Shown here one piece after another: positions 1-7,634 of a DNA stretch of 17,065 bases (position 1 is its first letter; the number at the start of each line of letters is the position of its first letter). The position numbers were made by a program, and so were the translations under genes. The notes under the pieces are model-generated. The model was not told where the DNA came from, did no database searches, and was given only the letters and a program-made list of their open reading frames with translations. Where the stretch lies: contig CALLIO010000270.1 in NCBI GenBank assembly GCA_938009055.1, forward strand, positions 1 to 17,065, read 5' to 3'. The stretch comes from an uncultured Altererythrobacter sp. (GTDB lineage Bacteria > Pseudomonadota > Alphaproteobacteria > Sphingomonadales > Sphingomonadaceae).

Positions 1-308
1 GGTTCGTAATGGCGATTGGCGTGAACAACGCTCGCGCCCACTTCTGCGGCCAGCTTACTCAGCTCTTCCACCGCATCGCCGCGCCGCAGGATCAGTTTAG
101 AGCCAAGCTTGGCAAAACTTTCACCCAATGAAGCAAGCGAGTGATGCAGCCACCAGCGCGATGCGCCGCCATAGGCGTGATGGCCCGCGCATTCATCATC
201 GAGCACGTAGACAGGAATGACCGCGCCCGCATGCGCTGCGGCGGCAAGCGCGGGATTATCCGCTACGCGCAGATCACGCCTGAGCCAGACAATTTGTGGG
301 TCAGCCAT
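1..308 (-). CDS. phr: DNA photolyase/cryptochrome, N-terminal part (cut by window edge)
   Basis: The first 102 residues of a deoxyribodipyrimidine photolyase or cryptochrome-family flavoprotein; the rest lies beyond base 1. The N-terminus carries the family signature WLRRDLRVADNPAL (about residues 8-21), then a Rossmann-like beta strand (VIPVYVLDD) and the SRWWLHHSLASL helix, which together form the antenna-chromophore alpha/beta domain. Family members use light and FAD to split cyclobutane pyrimidine dimers in DNA. The FAD-binding and catalytic C-terminal half is not visible, so CPD photolyase, (6-4) photolyase and cryptochrome cannot be separated. The start ATG (306-308) overlaps the end of the upstream membrane hydrolase gene by 8 bases, which suggests translational coupling. 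Family assignment is firm; subfamily is open. Confidence 0.9.
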   Translation of the reverse strand, partial: MADPQIVWLRRDLRVADNPALAAAAHAGAVIPVYVLDDECAGHHAYGGASRWWLHHSLASLGESFAKLGSKLILRRGDAVEELSKLAAEVGASVVHANRHYE

Positions 309-1242
309 CGCTAGAATTTTCGCATGGCAATTCGGGTAATCGGACGCTGAAGTTTGCGCCGCCCTGCCCCTCCATCATGAAGCGGGCATCGCGGAGCCAG
401 AAGCTTCCGTCTTCCAATTCAACAATCAATGGCGCGCGCGACCACATCAGAAATGCGTCAATCTGGCTGTCGGCTGCGCGAAGGGCTGAAAAATCGCATC
501 CGTCGAGCGGCCGCCCCGGCAAAACCTCGCCGTCCGATGCATACATTCCATTGCCGCCGGTTATGATCTCGCGCGACCAGAAGGCGATCGGCGGCGGGCT
601 GGCAATGACCATCTCTGCGCCGGTGGGTAGCTCATGAAAATGATCCCCATGTGCAACGCGCGTTTCCGCTTGATAGGTAATCGCCCCGTTCAATCCGATA
701 TAAGCCAACGCCACCGCAATCGCGACACGCGCAGGCTTGATCCAATCGCCGCCCTTTTTCTCCCGCCGCAGCGAGAACCACGTCGCAAAACCCATCAGCG
801 CCCACAGCCACACATCAATGATGAACAGCGTATCGCCATAGAACCAGCGCGAGGAAAACGGTTCCAAGAAGCGGATGCCATAGACATTGAGCCAATCGAG
901 CGCTGGATGCGAAAGGCATCCGATAAAGCTGAGCATGTAGAGCCATTTGAAGCTCACCGGCAGACGCTTTTCCGGGCGTTTGCCTCGGCTAGTCTGCCAG
1001 CGGTCCCAGCCCCATAGAAGCCCCGCCAGTATCAGCGGCAGCAGCAGCAGTGCGGGCGGGCCGTGGGTAATCCCGCGGCGGAAACCCAGATGCTCGGTTC
1101 CCTCTAGCCAGAAAAAGCACGCCGCATCGACATCGGGTAAATTCGCGCCAATAATGAGCGCTGGCATGGCAAGGCCGGTCTTTTTCTTAAGGCCCGCCTG
1201 ACCCAGCAAAGCGCCAACAAGACTATGCGTGAGATTATCCAT
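301..1242 (-). CDS. YdjM/DUF457-type membrane-bound metal-dependent hydrolase
   Basis: A 313-residue integral membrane protein of the LexA-regulated YdjM-like (DUF457) family, annotated as metal-dependent hydrolases although the substrate is not established. The family's putative metal-ligand motifs are present in order: MDNLTHS (H6), GANLPDVDA (D37, D39), RRGITH (H60) and SHPALDWLNVYG (H112, D116). Hydrophobic segments near residues 62-78, 100-110, 137-157 and 173-190 indicate several membrane spans, and a roughly 120-residue hydrophilic C-terminal part follows. It lies 61 bases after korB, with no clear terminator between, and its TGA stop overlaps the photolyase start. No LexA box is visible upstream. 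Family assignment is good; biochemical role is unknown. Confidence 0.85.
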   Translation of the reverse strand: MDNLTHSLVGALLGQAGLKKKTGLAMPALIIGANLPDVDAACFFWLEGTEHLGFRRGITHGPPALLLLPLILAGLLWGWDRWQTSRGKRPEKRLPVSFKWLYMLSFIGCLSHPALDWLNVYGIRFLEPFSSRWFYGDTLFIIDVWLWALMGFATWFSLRREKKGGDWIKPARVAIAVALAYIGLNGAITYQAETRVAHGDHFHELPTGAEMVIASPPPIAFWSREIITGGNGMYASDGEVLPGRPLDGCDFSALRAADSQIDAFLMWSRAPLIVELEDGSFWLRDARFMMEGQGGANFSVRLPELPCENSSDG

Positions 1243-1303
1243 CTGCGCGGGTTAGGCCCTCGTGCTGATCGGCACAATTGCAAAACCTTCAATCGGCCCC
1301 AGC

Positions 1304-2353
1304 TTAATCAGTCGGATGACCCTGCTTGTCGTCCACTGTCCATGTCTGGCCCGAACCCAGCAGCTTGGCGAGGTTTGCGGTTTTACCCTTGGTTGCCTTC
1401 GCGCGCTCGCCAGCAACGGCGGCTTCAAATGTGGGAGCAGGATCATCATAGATCACGCCCAGCGCCATCGGGAATGGACCAAACGGCATCTCGATCAGCA
1501 TATGGGCGATAACGCGGTTTTTCGCATCATGGACGAGCACGCCTGCCTCTTCCCAATTCTCTTCCGTCGCCTCTACGACTTTGAGTTGGAGCGTGTCGCG
1601 GTCAAGCGCGATGCCCTTGTCAAAGCCCGCTTTGGGATCGCCGAACAGCATCGGCTTGCCATGTTCGAGCCAAAGCTGGCGGTCGCCTGCACCCTTGGGC
1701 GCAGCGAAATCGTTGAACACATCCTTGTTGTAAACGATGCAGTTCTGGAAAATCTCTATGAAGGCCGCGCCCTGATGCGCGTGCGCTGCTTTCAAGACAT
1801 CAGGCAAGTTCTTCGAAACGTCGAAGCCGCGCCCGATAAAGCGCGCACCGGCACCAATCGCAAAGCCAGCAGGATTGGCCGGACGGTCATAAGAACCAAT
1901 CGGAGTGGACGGGCTTGGCGTACCTTCGCGCGATGTGGGCGAGAATTGCCCTTTGGTAAGCCCGTAAATCTCATTGTTGAACAGCATGATCTGCATGTTC
2001 ACGTTCCGGCGGAGCACATGCATCATGTGATTGCCGCCGATGGAAAGCCCGTCGCCATCGCCCGTCACTAGCCAGATATCGAGATCGGGATTGGCGAGTT
2101 TGACGCCGGTTGCAAAAGCAGGAGCGCGGCCATGGATCGTGTGGAAACCGTACGTCTCCATATAATAGGGGAAGCGCGATGAGCAGCCGATCCCGCTGAT
2201 AAAGCAGGTGTTTTTGGGGTCTGCACCCAATTGCGGCAGCGTGCGCTGCACCGCTTTCAAAATCGCATAGTCACCGCAACCCGGGCACCAGCGCACCTCT
2301 TGGTCGGTTTCCCAATCTTTCAGCGTCGTTTCGATTTTTGTCATCTCGTTCAT
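1304..2353 (-). CDS. korB: 2-oxoacid:ferredoxin oxidoreductase beta subunit (KorB-like)
   Basis: The 349-residue beta subunit of a 2-oxoacid:acceptor oxidoreductase, most likely 2-oxoglutarate-specific, which decarboxylates the oxoacid with CoA and passes electrons to ferredoxin. The thiamine-diphosphate site is visible as GDGDGLSIGGNH (residues 98-109) followed by NNEIYGLTKGQ (126-136). Cysteines C23 and C26 (WCPGCGDY), C57 (GIGCSS) and C205 (FQNC) match the spacing expected for the single [4Fe-4S] cluster of this family. The start overlaps the korA stop by four bases (ATGA) and has a good Shine-Dalgarno (GAAGGAG) about 8 bases upstream, so the two subunits are translationally coupled. The 2-oxoglutarate rather than pyruvate assignment comes from subunit architecture and is an inference. 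Confidence 0.9.
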   Translation of the reverse strand: MNEMTKIETTLKDWETDQEVRWCPGCGDYAILKAVQRTLPQLGADPKNTCFISGIGCSSRFPYYMETYGFHTIHGRAPAFATGVKLANPDLDIWLVTGDGDGLSIGGNHMMHVLRRNVNMQIMLFNNEIYGLTKGQFSPTSREGTPSPSTPIGSYDRPANPAGFAIGAGARFIGRGFDVSKNLPDVLKAAHAHQGAAFIEIFQNCIVYNKDVFNDFAAPKGAGDRQLWLEHGKPMLFGDPKAGFDKGIALDRDTLQLKVVEATEENWEEAGVLVHDAKNRVIAHMLIEMPFGPFPMALGVIYDDPAPTFEAAVAGERAKATKGKTANLAKLLGSGQTWTVDDKQGHPTD

Positions 2354-4236
2354 GACAAAGCTCCTTCGATAGCAGCCTCAAGCTCGGCAATGGTGAAAGG
2401 CTGGCCGCTGGTTTTGTTGAGCGGCTGCGCATCGACCAAAAACTGGTCGCGCAAGATGGTTTTGAACTGTCCGGTGTTCATTTCAGGCACCAAAACCTTG
2501 TCATACCCTTTGAGTAGCTCGCCCAGATTGGCCGGCATAGGGCAGATGTGGCGCACGTGAATATGCGAGACGTCCATGCCTTTTGCGCGGGAGCGGTTTA
2601 CGGCCTGATGGATCGGGCCATAGGTGCTGCCCCAACCCACTACGGCGAGCTTTCCGCCTGCCTCGCCCGCGGCAATATCCTGATCAGGAACGGAGACACC
2701 AGCAACCTTGCCAATGCGCGCATCAGTCATCGCCTGATGGTTCTCAGGTGCGTAGTCGATATGGCCAGTGTCGATCGCTTTTTCGATCCCGCCGATCCGG
2801 TGCATCAATTCAGGCGTGCCCGGCTTGATCCACGGCCGCGCGCCCTTTTCATCGCGCTTATACGGAAGCAATGAAGCCTCGCCGTCATCGTTCGCTGGCC
2901 CGTTCTTCTCTTCGAGGAACTTTGCAGGGAACGGCTCGTAACTCGCTGGATCGGGCACCGCCCAAGGCTCCGCCGCATTGGCGATATAGCCATCGGTGAG
3001 CAGCATGACGGGCGTCATATACTCAACCGCAATCCGGCATGCCTCGATTGCGACTTCAAAAGCGTCTCCGGGTGAACGCGCAGCAATCACCGGCATCGGC
3101 GCATCGCCATTGCGGCCATAGACGGCTTGGTAGAGATCGGATTGCTCGGTCTTGGTCGGCAGGCCGGTTGATGGCCCACCGCGCTGAGAATTGACAATCA
3201 CCAGCGGGAGCTCGGTCATGATCGCAAGGCCCATTGCCTCGCCTTTCAGCGCGATACCCGGGCCAGATGAAGAGGTTACGCCAAGCGAACCCGCGTAAGA
3301 CGCGCCAATCGCTGCGCAGATTGCGGCAATCTCGTCCTCGGCCTGAAACGTCGTGACGTCATACTCTTTCAATCGCACGAGATGGTGCAAAATCGCAGAG
3401 GCTGGCGTGATCGGATAGCCACCAAAGAACATCGGCAGCTCAGCCAATTGCGCGCCTGCGACAAGGCCAAGCGAAACCGCTTCAGCGCCCGTGATTGTTC
3501 GGTAAAGGCCAGGCTCGCTTGGAACCGGCGGCATGGTCAGCTGCTTGAGCGGGCCGGAAAGCTCAGCCGTTTCGCCATAAGCATGGCCCGCGTTGAGCGC
3601 TGCGATGTTCGCATCGGCAATTTCAGGCTTCGACTTAAACTTCGCCTTGAGCCAATCTTCAATCGGCGCGCGCTCGCGGTCGAACATCCATAGCGCGAGG
3701 CCCAGCGTCCACATATTCTTGGACCGCAGCGCGTCTTTATTCCCAAGACCAAAGGGCTTCACCGCCTCAATCGTCAGCTCGCTAATGTCGAAGGCGAGCA
3801 CATCATATTTGGCGAGACTGTCATCTTCCAATGGCGAAACATCGTATTTCGCCTTGTCGAGATTGCGCTTGGTAAACTCGCCCGTATCGATGATAATGAG
3901 ACCACCAGGCTTGAGCGCATCAAGGTTCACCTTCAGCGCAGCCGGGTTCATCGCCACCAGCACATCGGGCGCATCGCCAGCGGTATTGATCGAGCGGCTG
4001 CCGAAATTGATCTGGAAGGCAGATACGCCAAACAGCGTGCCTTGCGGCGCGCGGATCTCGGCAGGGAAATCCGGGAACGTCGCCAGATCATTGCCCGCCA
4101 ATGCGGTCGAGAGCGTGAACTGCCCGCCCGTCAACTGCATCCCGTCACCGCTATCGCCCGCAAAGCGGACAACGACTGCGTCAGGTGCGTCATTTTGTGC
4201 GGATTGATCCGGCGTGTCAGCGGCTTGTGTCGCCAT
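2350..4236 (-). CDS. korA: 2-oxoacid:ferredoxin oxidoreductase fused gamma-alpha subunit (KorA-like)
   Basis: A 628-residue subunit that partners KorB. The N-terminal gamma domain (about residues 20-210) shows GDSGDGMQ (27-34), and the alpha/pyrimidine-binding domain begins near residue 248 with GAEAVSLG, YPITPAS (274-280) and the GGPSTGLPT motif (353-361). This gamma-alpha fusion without a ferredoxin domain is the usual KorA form in actinobacteria and proteobacteria. Its role would be CoA-dependent oxidation of 2-oxoglutarate to succinyl-CoA with reduction of ferredoxin, beside or instead of the lipoate-dependent dehydrogenase. The start is supported by AAGGA about 9 bases upstream. korA is the first gene of the minus-strand set korA-korB-ydjM-like-phr. 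No ferredoxin gene is present in the window. Confidence 0.9.
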   Translation of the reverse strand: MATQAADTPDQSAQNDAPDAVVVRFAGDSGDGMQLTGGQFTLSTALAGNDLATFPDFPAEIRAPQGTLFGVSAFQINFGSRSINTAGDAPDVLVAMNPAALKVNLDALKPGGLIIIDTGEFTKRNLDKAKYDVSPLEDDSLAKYDVLAFDISELTIEAVKPFGLGNKDALRSKNMWTLGLALWMFDRERAPIEDWLKAKFKSKPEIADANIAALNAGHAYGETAELSGPLKQLTMPPVPSEPGLYRTITGAEAVSLGLVAGAQLAELPMFFGGYPITPASAILHHLVRLKEYDVTTFQAEDEIAAICAAIGASYAGSLGVTSSSGPGIALKGEAMGLAIMTELPLVIVNSQRGGPSTGLPTKTEQSDLYQAVYGRNGDAPMPVIAARSPGDAFEVAIEACRIAVEYMTPVMLLTDGYIANAAEPWAVPDPASYEPFPAKFLEEKNGPANDDGEASLLPYKRDEKGARPWIKPGTPELMHRIGGIEKAIDTGHIDYAPENHQAMTDARIGKVAGVSVPDQDIAAGEAGGKLAVVGWGSTYGPIHQAVNRSRAKGMDVSHIHVRHICPMPANLGELLKGYDKVLVPEMNTGQFKTILRDQFLVDAQPLNKTSGQPFTIAELEAAIEGALS

Positions 4237-4434
4237 CGAAATTCCTTCTCGCGGGGGCTGTTTTCGCGCGGTTTTGCGCCGCCCCTCAAGCTATTGGAGA
4301 ATGCATCTATGTGGCTGCACCCCCTCCCGCAATGAAGTTTTTCTAACCTTTGCACAAATGTCGAGTGGAAAAACGCGATTGCTGCGCCTAACCCCATAGA
4401 AACTACGCAAAAGGATAGCGAGAGGCACCCGATA
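4237..4434. other. Divergent intergenic region between korA and the esterase gene
   Basis: This 198-base gap must hold the promoters of korAB (minus) and the esterase-rppH pair (plus). No convincing -35/-10 pair was found for either. Near korA there is a GC-rich inverted repeat: GGGGC (4254-4258) pairs with GCCCC (4281-4285), and GCGC (4266-4269) pairs with GCGC (4276-4279). It could fold in the korA leader. No small gene or RNA is evident. Confidence 0.5.
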
Positions 4435-5385
4435 ATGAGCAATTCCCGACCCTATGTACGGCCGGATATGCAGGCATTCCTTGCTGCAATTGCTGCGATG
4501 GATGGCCCGGCACTGGCGGATATGACGCTGGAAGAAGCGCGCCAAAGCTATCTCACGCTGCATGGAATGGCGGATGCACCGGCACGCGAATTGGCGGTGG
4601 TGCGCGATCTCACCTGCCCTGGCCCTGCAGGTGATATTCCGCTGCGGTTATACGATGCACGTGAGGAGCGCGAGGCTGGCCCTGTCATCACATTCTTCCA
4701 CGGCGGCGGATTTGTGATCGGCGATTTGGATACGCATCACAGTCTTTGCACCGAAATTGCCGCGAAGATGGATTTGCCCGTGGTTGCGGTCGACTACCGG
4801 CTCGCGCCTGAGCATCCCTTCCCCGCAGCGATTGAGGATTGCGAGGCAGCAGCGCGCTGGATTGCCTCCTCACCCGCTGAATTGGGGCGCGGCGCGACCT
4901 CACTTGTCCTGATCGGCGATAGTGCGGGCGGCAATGCCTCAATCGTCGTATCGCAAGCGTTGGGCGCAACAGAGGCTGAAGTACCCGTGGCTTTGCAAAT
5001 CCCGCTTTTCCCGCTTGCTAGCAATGCTTTTGGCTCGGCAAGTCTGGATGAATTTGCCGAAGGGTTTGTGCTCACCAAGGCATCAATCGAATATTTCGAC
5101 GCAGCCTATCAGGCCGATCCGACTGATCCGCGTAGCTTTCCGATCCTTGGCGACCATTCGACCGCGCCGCCGACAATCCTCGTCACTGCAAGCTTAGACC
5201 CGATCCGCGATTCGGGTCGCGACTATGCAGCGGCCTTGGCTCAGGCGGGCCGCGATCACATGCATATTGAGGTGCAAGGCTTGACCCATTCCTTTTCCAA
5301 CCTGCGGCAAGCCGTGCCAAGCACTCAAGACGAAATGGATCGGATTTTTGCCGCAATGAAACTGATGCTGGAGACAAATGCGTGA
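4435..5385 (+). CDS. Alpha/beta hydrolase, hormone-sensitive-lipase-type esterase (family IV)
   Basis: A 316-residue cytoplasmic carboxylesterase of the bacterial HSL family (alpha/beta-hydrolase fold-3). It shows the oxyanion-hole motif HGGG (residues 89-92), YRLAPEHPFPAAIED (121-135), the nucleophile elbow GDSAGGN with Ser163, and probable acid and base residues Asp255 (LDPIRD) and His285 (THSF). Length is typical for the family. Such enzymes hydrolyse short to medium acyl esters; the natural substrate cannot be read from sequence. There is no signal peptide, and the first 60 or so residues form the expected cap region. The start has a moderate purine-rich site (GAGAGG) about 10 bases upstream. 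Its stop overlaps the GTG start of rppH (GTGA), so the two genes are co-translated. Confidence 0.9.
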   Translation: MSNSRPYVRPDMQAFLAAIAAMDGPALADMTLEEARQSYLTLHGMADAPARELAVVRDLTCPGPAGDIPLRLYDAREEREAGPVITFFHGGGFVIGDLDTHHSLCTEIAAKMDLPVVAVDYRLAPEHPFPAAIEDCEAAARWIASSPAELGRGATSLVLIGDSAGGNASIVVSQALGATEAEVPVALQIPLFPLASNAFGSASLDEFAEGFVLTKASIEYFDAAYQADPTDPRSFPILGDHSTAPPTILVTASLDPIRDSGRDYAAALAQAGRDHMHIEVQGLTHSFSNLRQAVPSTQDEMDRIFAAMKLMLETNA

Positions 5386-5876
5386 GCGAAAAAGAACCCA
5401 CTGCCTATCGCCCGTGTGTGGGCGTGATGCTGGTCAATGATGAAGGGAAAGTCTTCGTCGGCAAGCGGATTGATGCGCGCGCCAACCCTTCGGGCACCGA
5501 CTATTGGCAAATGCCCCAGGGCGGCGTTGATAAGGGCGAAGATTGGGAGGCGGCTGCTTTTCGCGAGCTAGAGGAAGAAACCGGTGTCACCTGCGCCCAC
5601 ACTGAAATTCTGGCCAAAACTTCTGATCCGATCCGTTATGATTTGCCACCCGAATTGCTCGGGAAGCTTTGGAAGGGCAAATATCGCGGGCAGGAGCAAA
5701 TTTGGTATCTGATGCGCTATTCAGGCTCGGACCAAGATGTGAACCTCGAAGCGCATGATCCGCCCGAGTTTTGCGAATGGAAATGGGTCGAAGCAGAAGC
5801 GCTTACGGACGTGATAATTCCGTTTAAGAAGCCCGTTTATGAATCTGTATTGAAAGAATTTCGCGGAAAATTCTAA
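5382..5876 (+). CDS. rppH: RNA pyrophosphohydrolase RppH (Nudix)
   Basis: A 164-residue Nudix hydrolase matching RppH, which removes pyrophosphate from the 5' triphosphate end of mRNAs and so starts RNase E-dependent decay. The Nudix box is complete: G47 to V69 fits GX5EX7REUXEEXGU, with E53, R61, E62, E65 and E66 in place. Other RppH/Ap4A-pyrophosphatase features are YRPCVGVML at the start, YWQMPQGG just before the box and RGQEQIWYLMRY further on. The start codon is GTG and overlaps the esterase TGA by four bases, with GGAG about 8 bases upstream. A perfect 7-base AT-rich inverted repeat (5855-5861 with 5868-5874) reaches the stop codon, but no T-tract follows. Confidence 0.92.
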   Translation: MSEKEPTAYRPCVGVMLVNDEGKVFVGKRIDARANPSGTDYWQMPQGGVDKGEDWEAAAFRELEEETGVTCAHTEILAKTSDPIRYDLPPELLGKLWKGKYRGQEQIWYLMRYSGSDQDVNLEAHDPPEFCEWKWVEAEALTDVIIPFKKPVYESVLKEFRGKF

Positions 5877-5882
5877 ATCAGA

Positions 5883-6383
5883 TCAGTTCTTGGCGACGTC
5901 GCCATCCTGAGAGGTCGTTTCCGCCGCCATTAGCGCGGGTGTTCCGCTGGCAATCGAGGTTTGCAGCGCCAGAGTTTCTGGGCATTCGCTGCCGCATTTG
6001 CTGCGCAGCACCGCTAGATTGCGCTTGGCTTTCTCCAATGCGCCTTTCTCGACCAGAGCCTCACCCTCGCCCGAAATCGCGGCAAAACTGCCTGGATCAC
6101 GCTCCAGCGCCTCGCGGTAGTAGCGGATCGCCTTGCCTTGCAGACCGTCTTTGCGAGCCGCCTCAGCAAGCTCGATGAAGATCGCTGTATGCGCGGGATC
6201 AACGGCAAGAGCCGCTTCATAAGCGTCAATCGCGGCCTGCGCATCGCCGGAAGCCAGCGCCGCGCGCCCTTCGGCAACCAATGCGGCAGCGCGCGGATCG
6301 GGATCATGCTTTTGTGCCTGTCCAACACTCGCATTGACCGCAAGAAACAGTGACAGAGCGGCGGCAACAGGCCCAAAACGCAT
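5883..6383 (-). CDS. Exported tetratricopeptide-repeat protein
   Basis: A 166-residue protein with a probable Sec signal peptide (MRFGPVAAALSLFLAVNA, cleavage likely near residue 23). About three TPR units follow (roughly residues 32-65, 66-99 and 100-133), with typical helix pairs such as GDAQAAIDAYEAALAVDP. A late Cys pair (C130, C134) could form a disulfide in the periplasm. The open frame extends upstream to 6455, but that would overlap rsmB and bury the signal peptide. The ATG at 6383 has a GGGGA ribosome site about 7 bases upstream and gives a clean signal sequence, so I prefer it. It is the last gene of the guaB-rsmB run and ends only 6 bases from the rppH stop. Partner and role are unknown. 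Confidence 0.75.
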   Translation of the reverse strand: MRFGPVAAALSLFLAVNASVGQAQKHDPDPRAAALVAEGRAALASGDAQAAIDAYEAALAVDPAHTAIFIELAEAARKDGLQGKAIRYYREALERDPGSFAAISGEGEALVEKGALEKAKRNLAVLRSKCGSECPETLALQTSIASGTPALMAAETTSQDGDVAKN

Positions 6384-6442
6384 TAGAAATCCCCAAGAAT
6401 CGGCCAGCAAAGTGGATGAAGGCTGAGCCATAATGGAAATAG

Positions 6443-7624
6443 CTAACACGCCCAATGAAGCTTGGCGACGAAAAATCCGTCCGTGCCGTGCTGATACGGA
6501 GTCAGCCGCATTCCTTTGCGATGTTCCTCGCCGATTGGCAGCGCAGGCGTAGTGGCCTGCCAGTCTGATGTCCGCTCAAGAAAGGCGTCGATCCGGTCCG
6601 CGCCCTCCTCGTTCAAAAGCGAACAAGTAATGTAAACAATTGCGCCGCCCGGCTTTACCAATTGCGCAGCAATATCGAGCAGGCGGTCTTGCGTTGCGGC
6701 AAGCTTGTCGAGCTCGTTCGGGGTTATCCGCCAGCGGCTTTCCGGATTGCGGCGCCAAGTTCCTGTGCCCGAGCATGGCGCATCGACCAGCACGATATCG
6801 CCCTTGCCTTGCCAATCAGTGAGCGCTTCCATTTCCTTGCCCGGATCAAGCAGCACTGTGTGATCGACTTTGGCACCAGCCTTCGCTGCGCGCGGCGCAA
6901 GATTGCCAAGGCGGCGCTTGTCTGTGTCCGACGCGATCAGCGTCCCCGCGCCCGCCATCTTGGCAGCCAGCGCCAATGTCTTCCCGCCCGCTCCCGCGCA
7001 CAGATCAATCACGCAAGCGCCGTCTTCTGGGACAATCGCCTCGCACACCAACTGGCTGCCGTGATCTTGAATTTCCACCAAACCGTCGCGGTAAGCTTCC
7101 CATTGCTCGACCTTGGTGCCGGTGGGAAAGCGCAATGCGTGCGGCGCGGTCAGCGGCTCGCCAGCTTCGGGCAATTCCAGCGTTGCGCGCTCAGCCTTCA
7201 GAGCATTGACCCGCAGGTCAAGCGGGGCGCGGCCCAGCAGCGCGGCGTGATGCTCTGCGTCGATGCCAGAAACGGCCAATCGCTCCACCAGCCATTGGGC
7301 CGCCGCGCCGCCCTTGGCGACGACTTCGTCTTCCTTGATGGGAGCTGGACCATGGTCGGAACCATCGAACAGCGCCTTGATACTTTCATCACTCTCAGCC
7401 AGCCGAAGCATGGCTGCACGGCCCCATTCGGGCACCGGCCCGCAAGCACGGATCGCGCCATAGACCAGCTCGCGAACGGCGCGCCGGTCCTTGCTTCCGG
7501 CATAGCGGCGTTCCTTGAAATATTGCGAAATCAGCCGATCAGCGGGTGCACCCCGATTTTGGGCAGCTTCAATGATGCCATCGAGCAATTCGATAGCGGC
7601 TTGGACGCGAGCTGCGGGGCGCAT
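6443..7624 (-). CDS. rsmB: RsmB/NOP-family 16S rRNA (cytosine-C5) methyltransferase
   Basis: A 393-residue SAM-dependent RNA m5C methyltransferase. The N-terminal part (about residues 5-80) resembles the NusB-like RNA-binding domain of RsmB. The catalytic domain carries motif I DLCAGAGGKT (207-216), motif IV DAPCSGTGTWRRNP (281-294, Cys284) and motif VI YITCSLLNEEG (331-341, Cys334). Having both cysteines is diagnostic of RNA m5C methyltransferases, one forming the covalent adduct and the other releasing it. The end (GTDGFFVAKL) is the usual family C-terminus. RsmB modifies C967 of E. coli 16S rRNA; a related target such as another rRNA or tRNA cytosine is possible here. It starts 10 bases after guaB, without a strong Shine-Dalgarno, so coupled translation is likely. 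Confidence 0.88.
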   Translation of the reverse strand: MRPAARVQAAIELLDGIIEAAQNRGAPADRLISQYFKERRYAGSKDRRAVRELVYGAIRACGPVPEWGRAAMLRLAESDESIKALFDGSDHGPAPIKEDEVVAKGGAAAQWLVERLAVSGIDAEHHAALLGRAPLDLRVNALKAERATLELPEAGEPLTAPHALRFPTGTKVEQWEAYRDGLVEIQDHGSQLVCEAIVPEDGACVIDLCAGAGGKTLALAAKMAGAGTLIASDTDKRRLGNLAPRAAKAGAKVDHTVLLDPGKEMEALTDWQGKGDIVLVDAPCSGTGTWRRNPESRWRITPNELDKLAATQDRLLDIAAQLVKPGGAIVYITCSLLNEEGADRIDAFLERTSDWQATTPALPIGEEHRKGMRLTPYQHGTDGFFVAKLHWAC

Positions 7625-7634
7625 TCAATCAGGC

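Noticed and set aside
5855..5874. AT-rich inverted repeat at the end of rppH as a terminator
   Set aside because: The stem is AT-rich and no T-tract follows on either strand, so terminator function is not supported.
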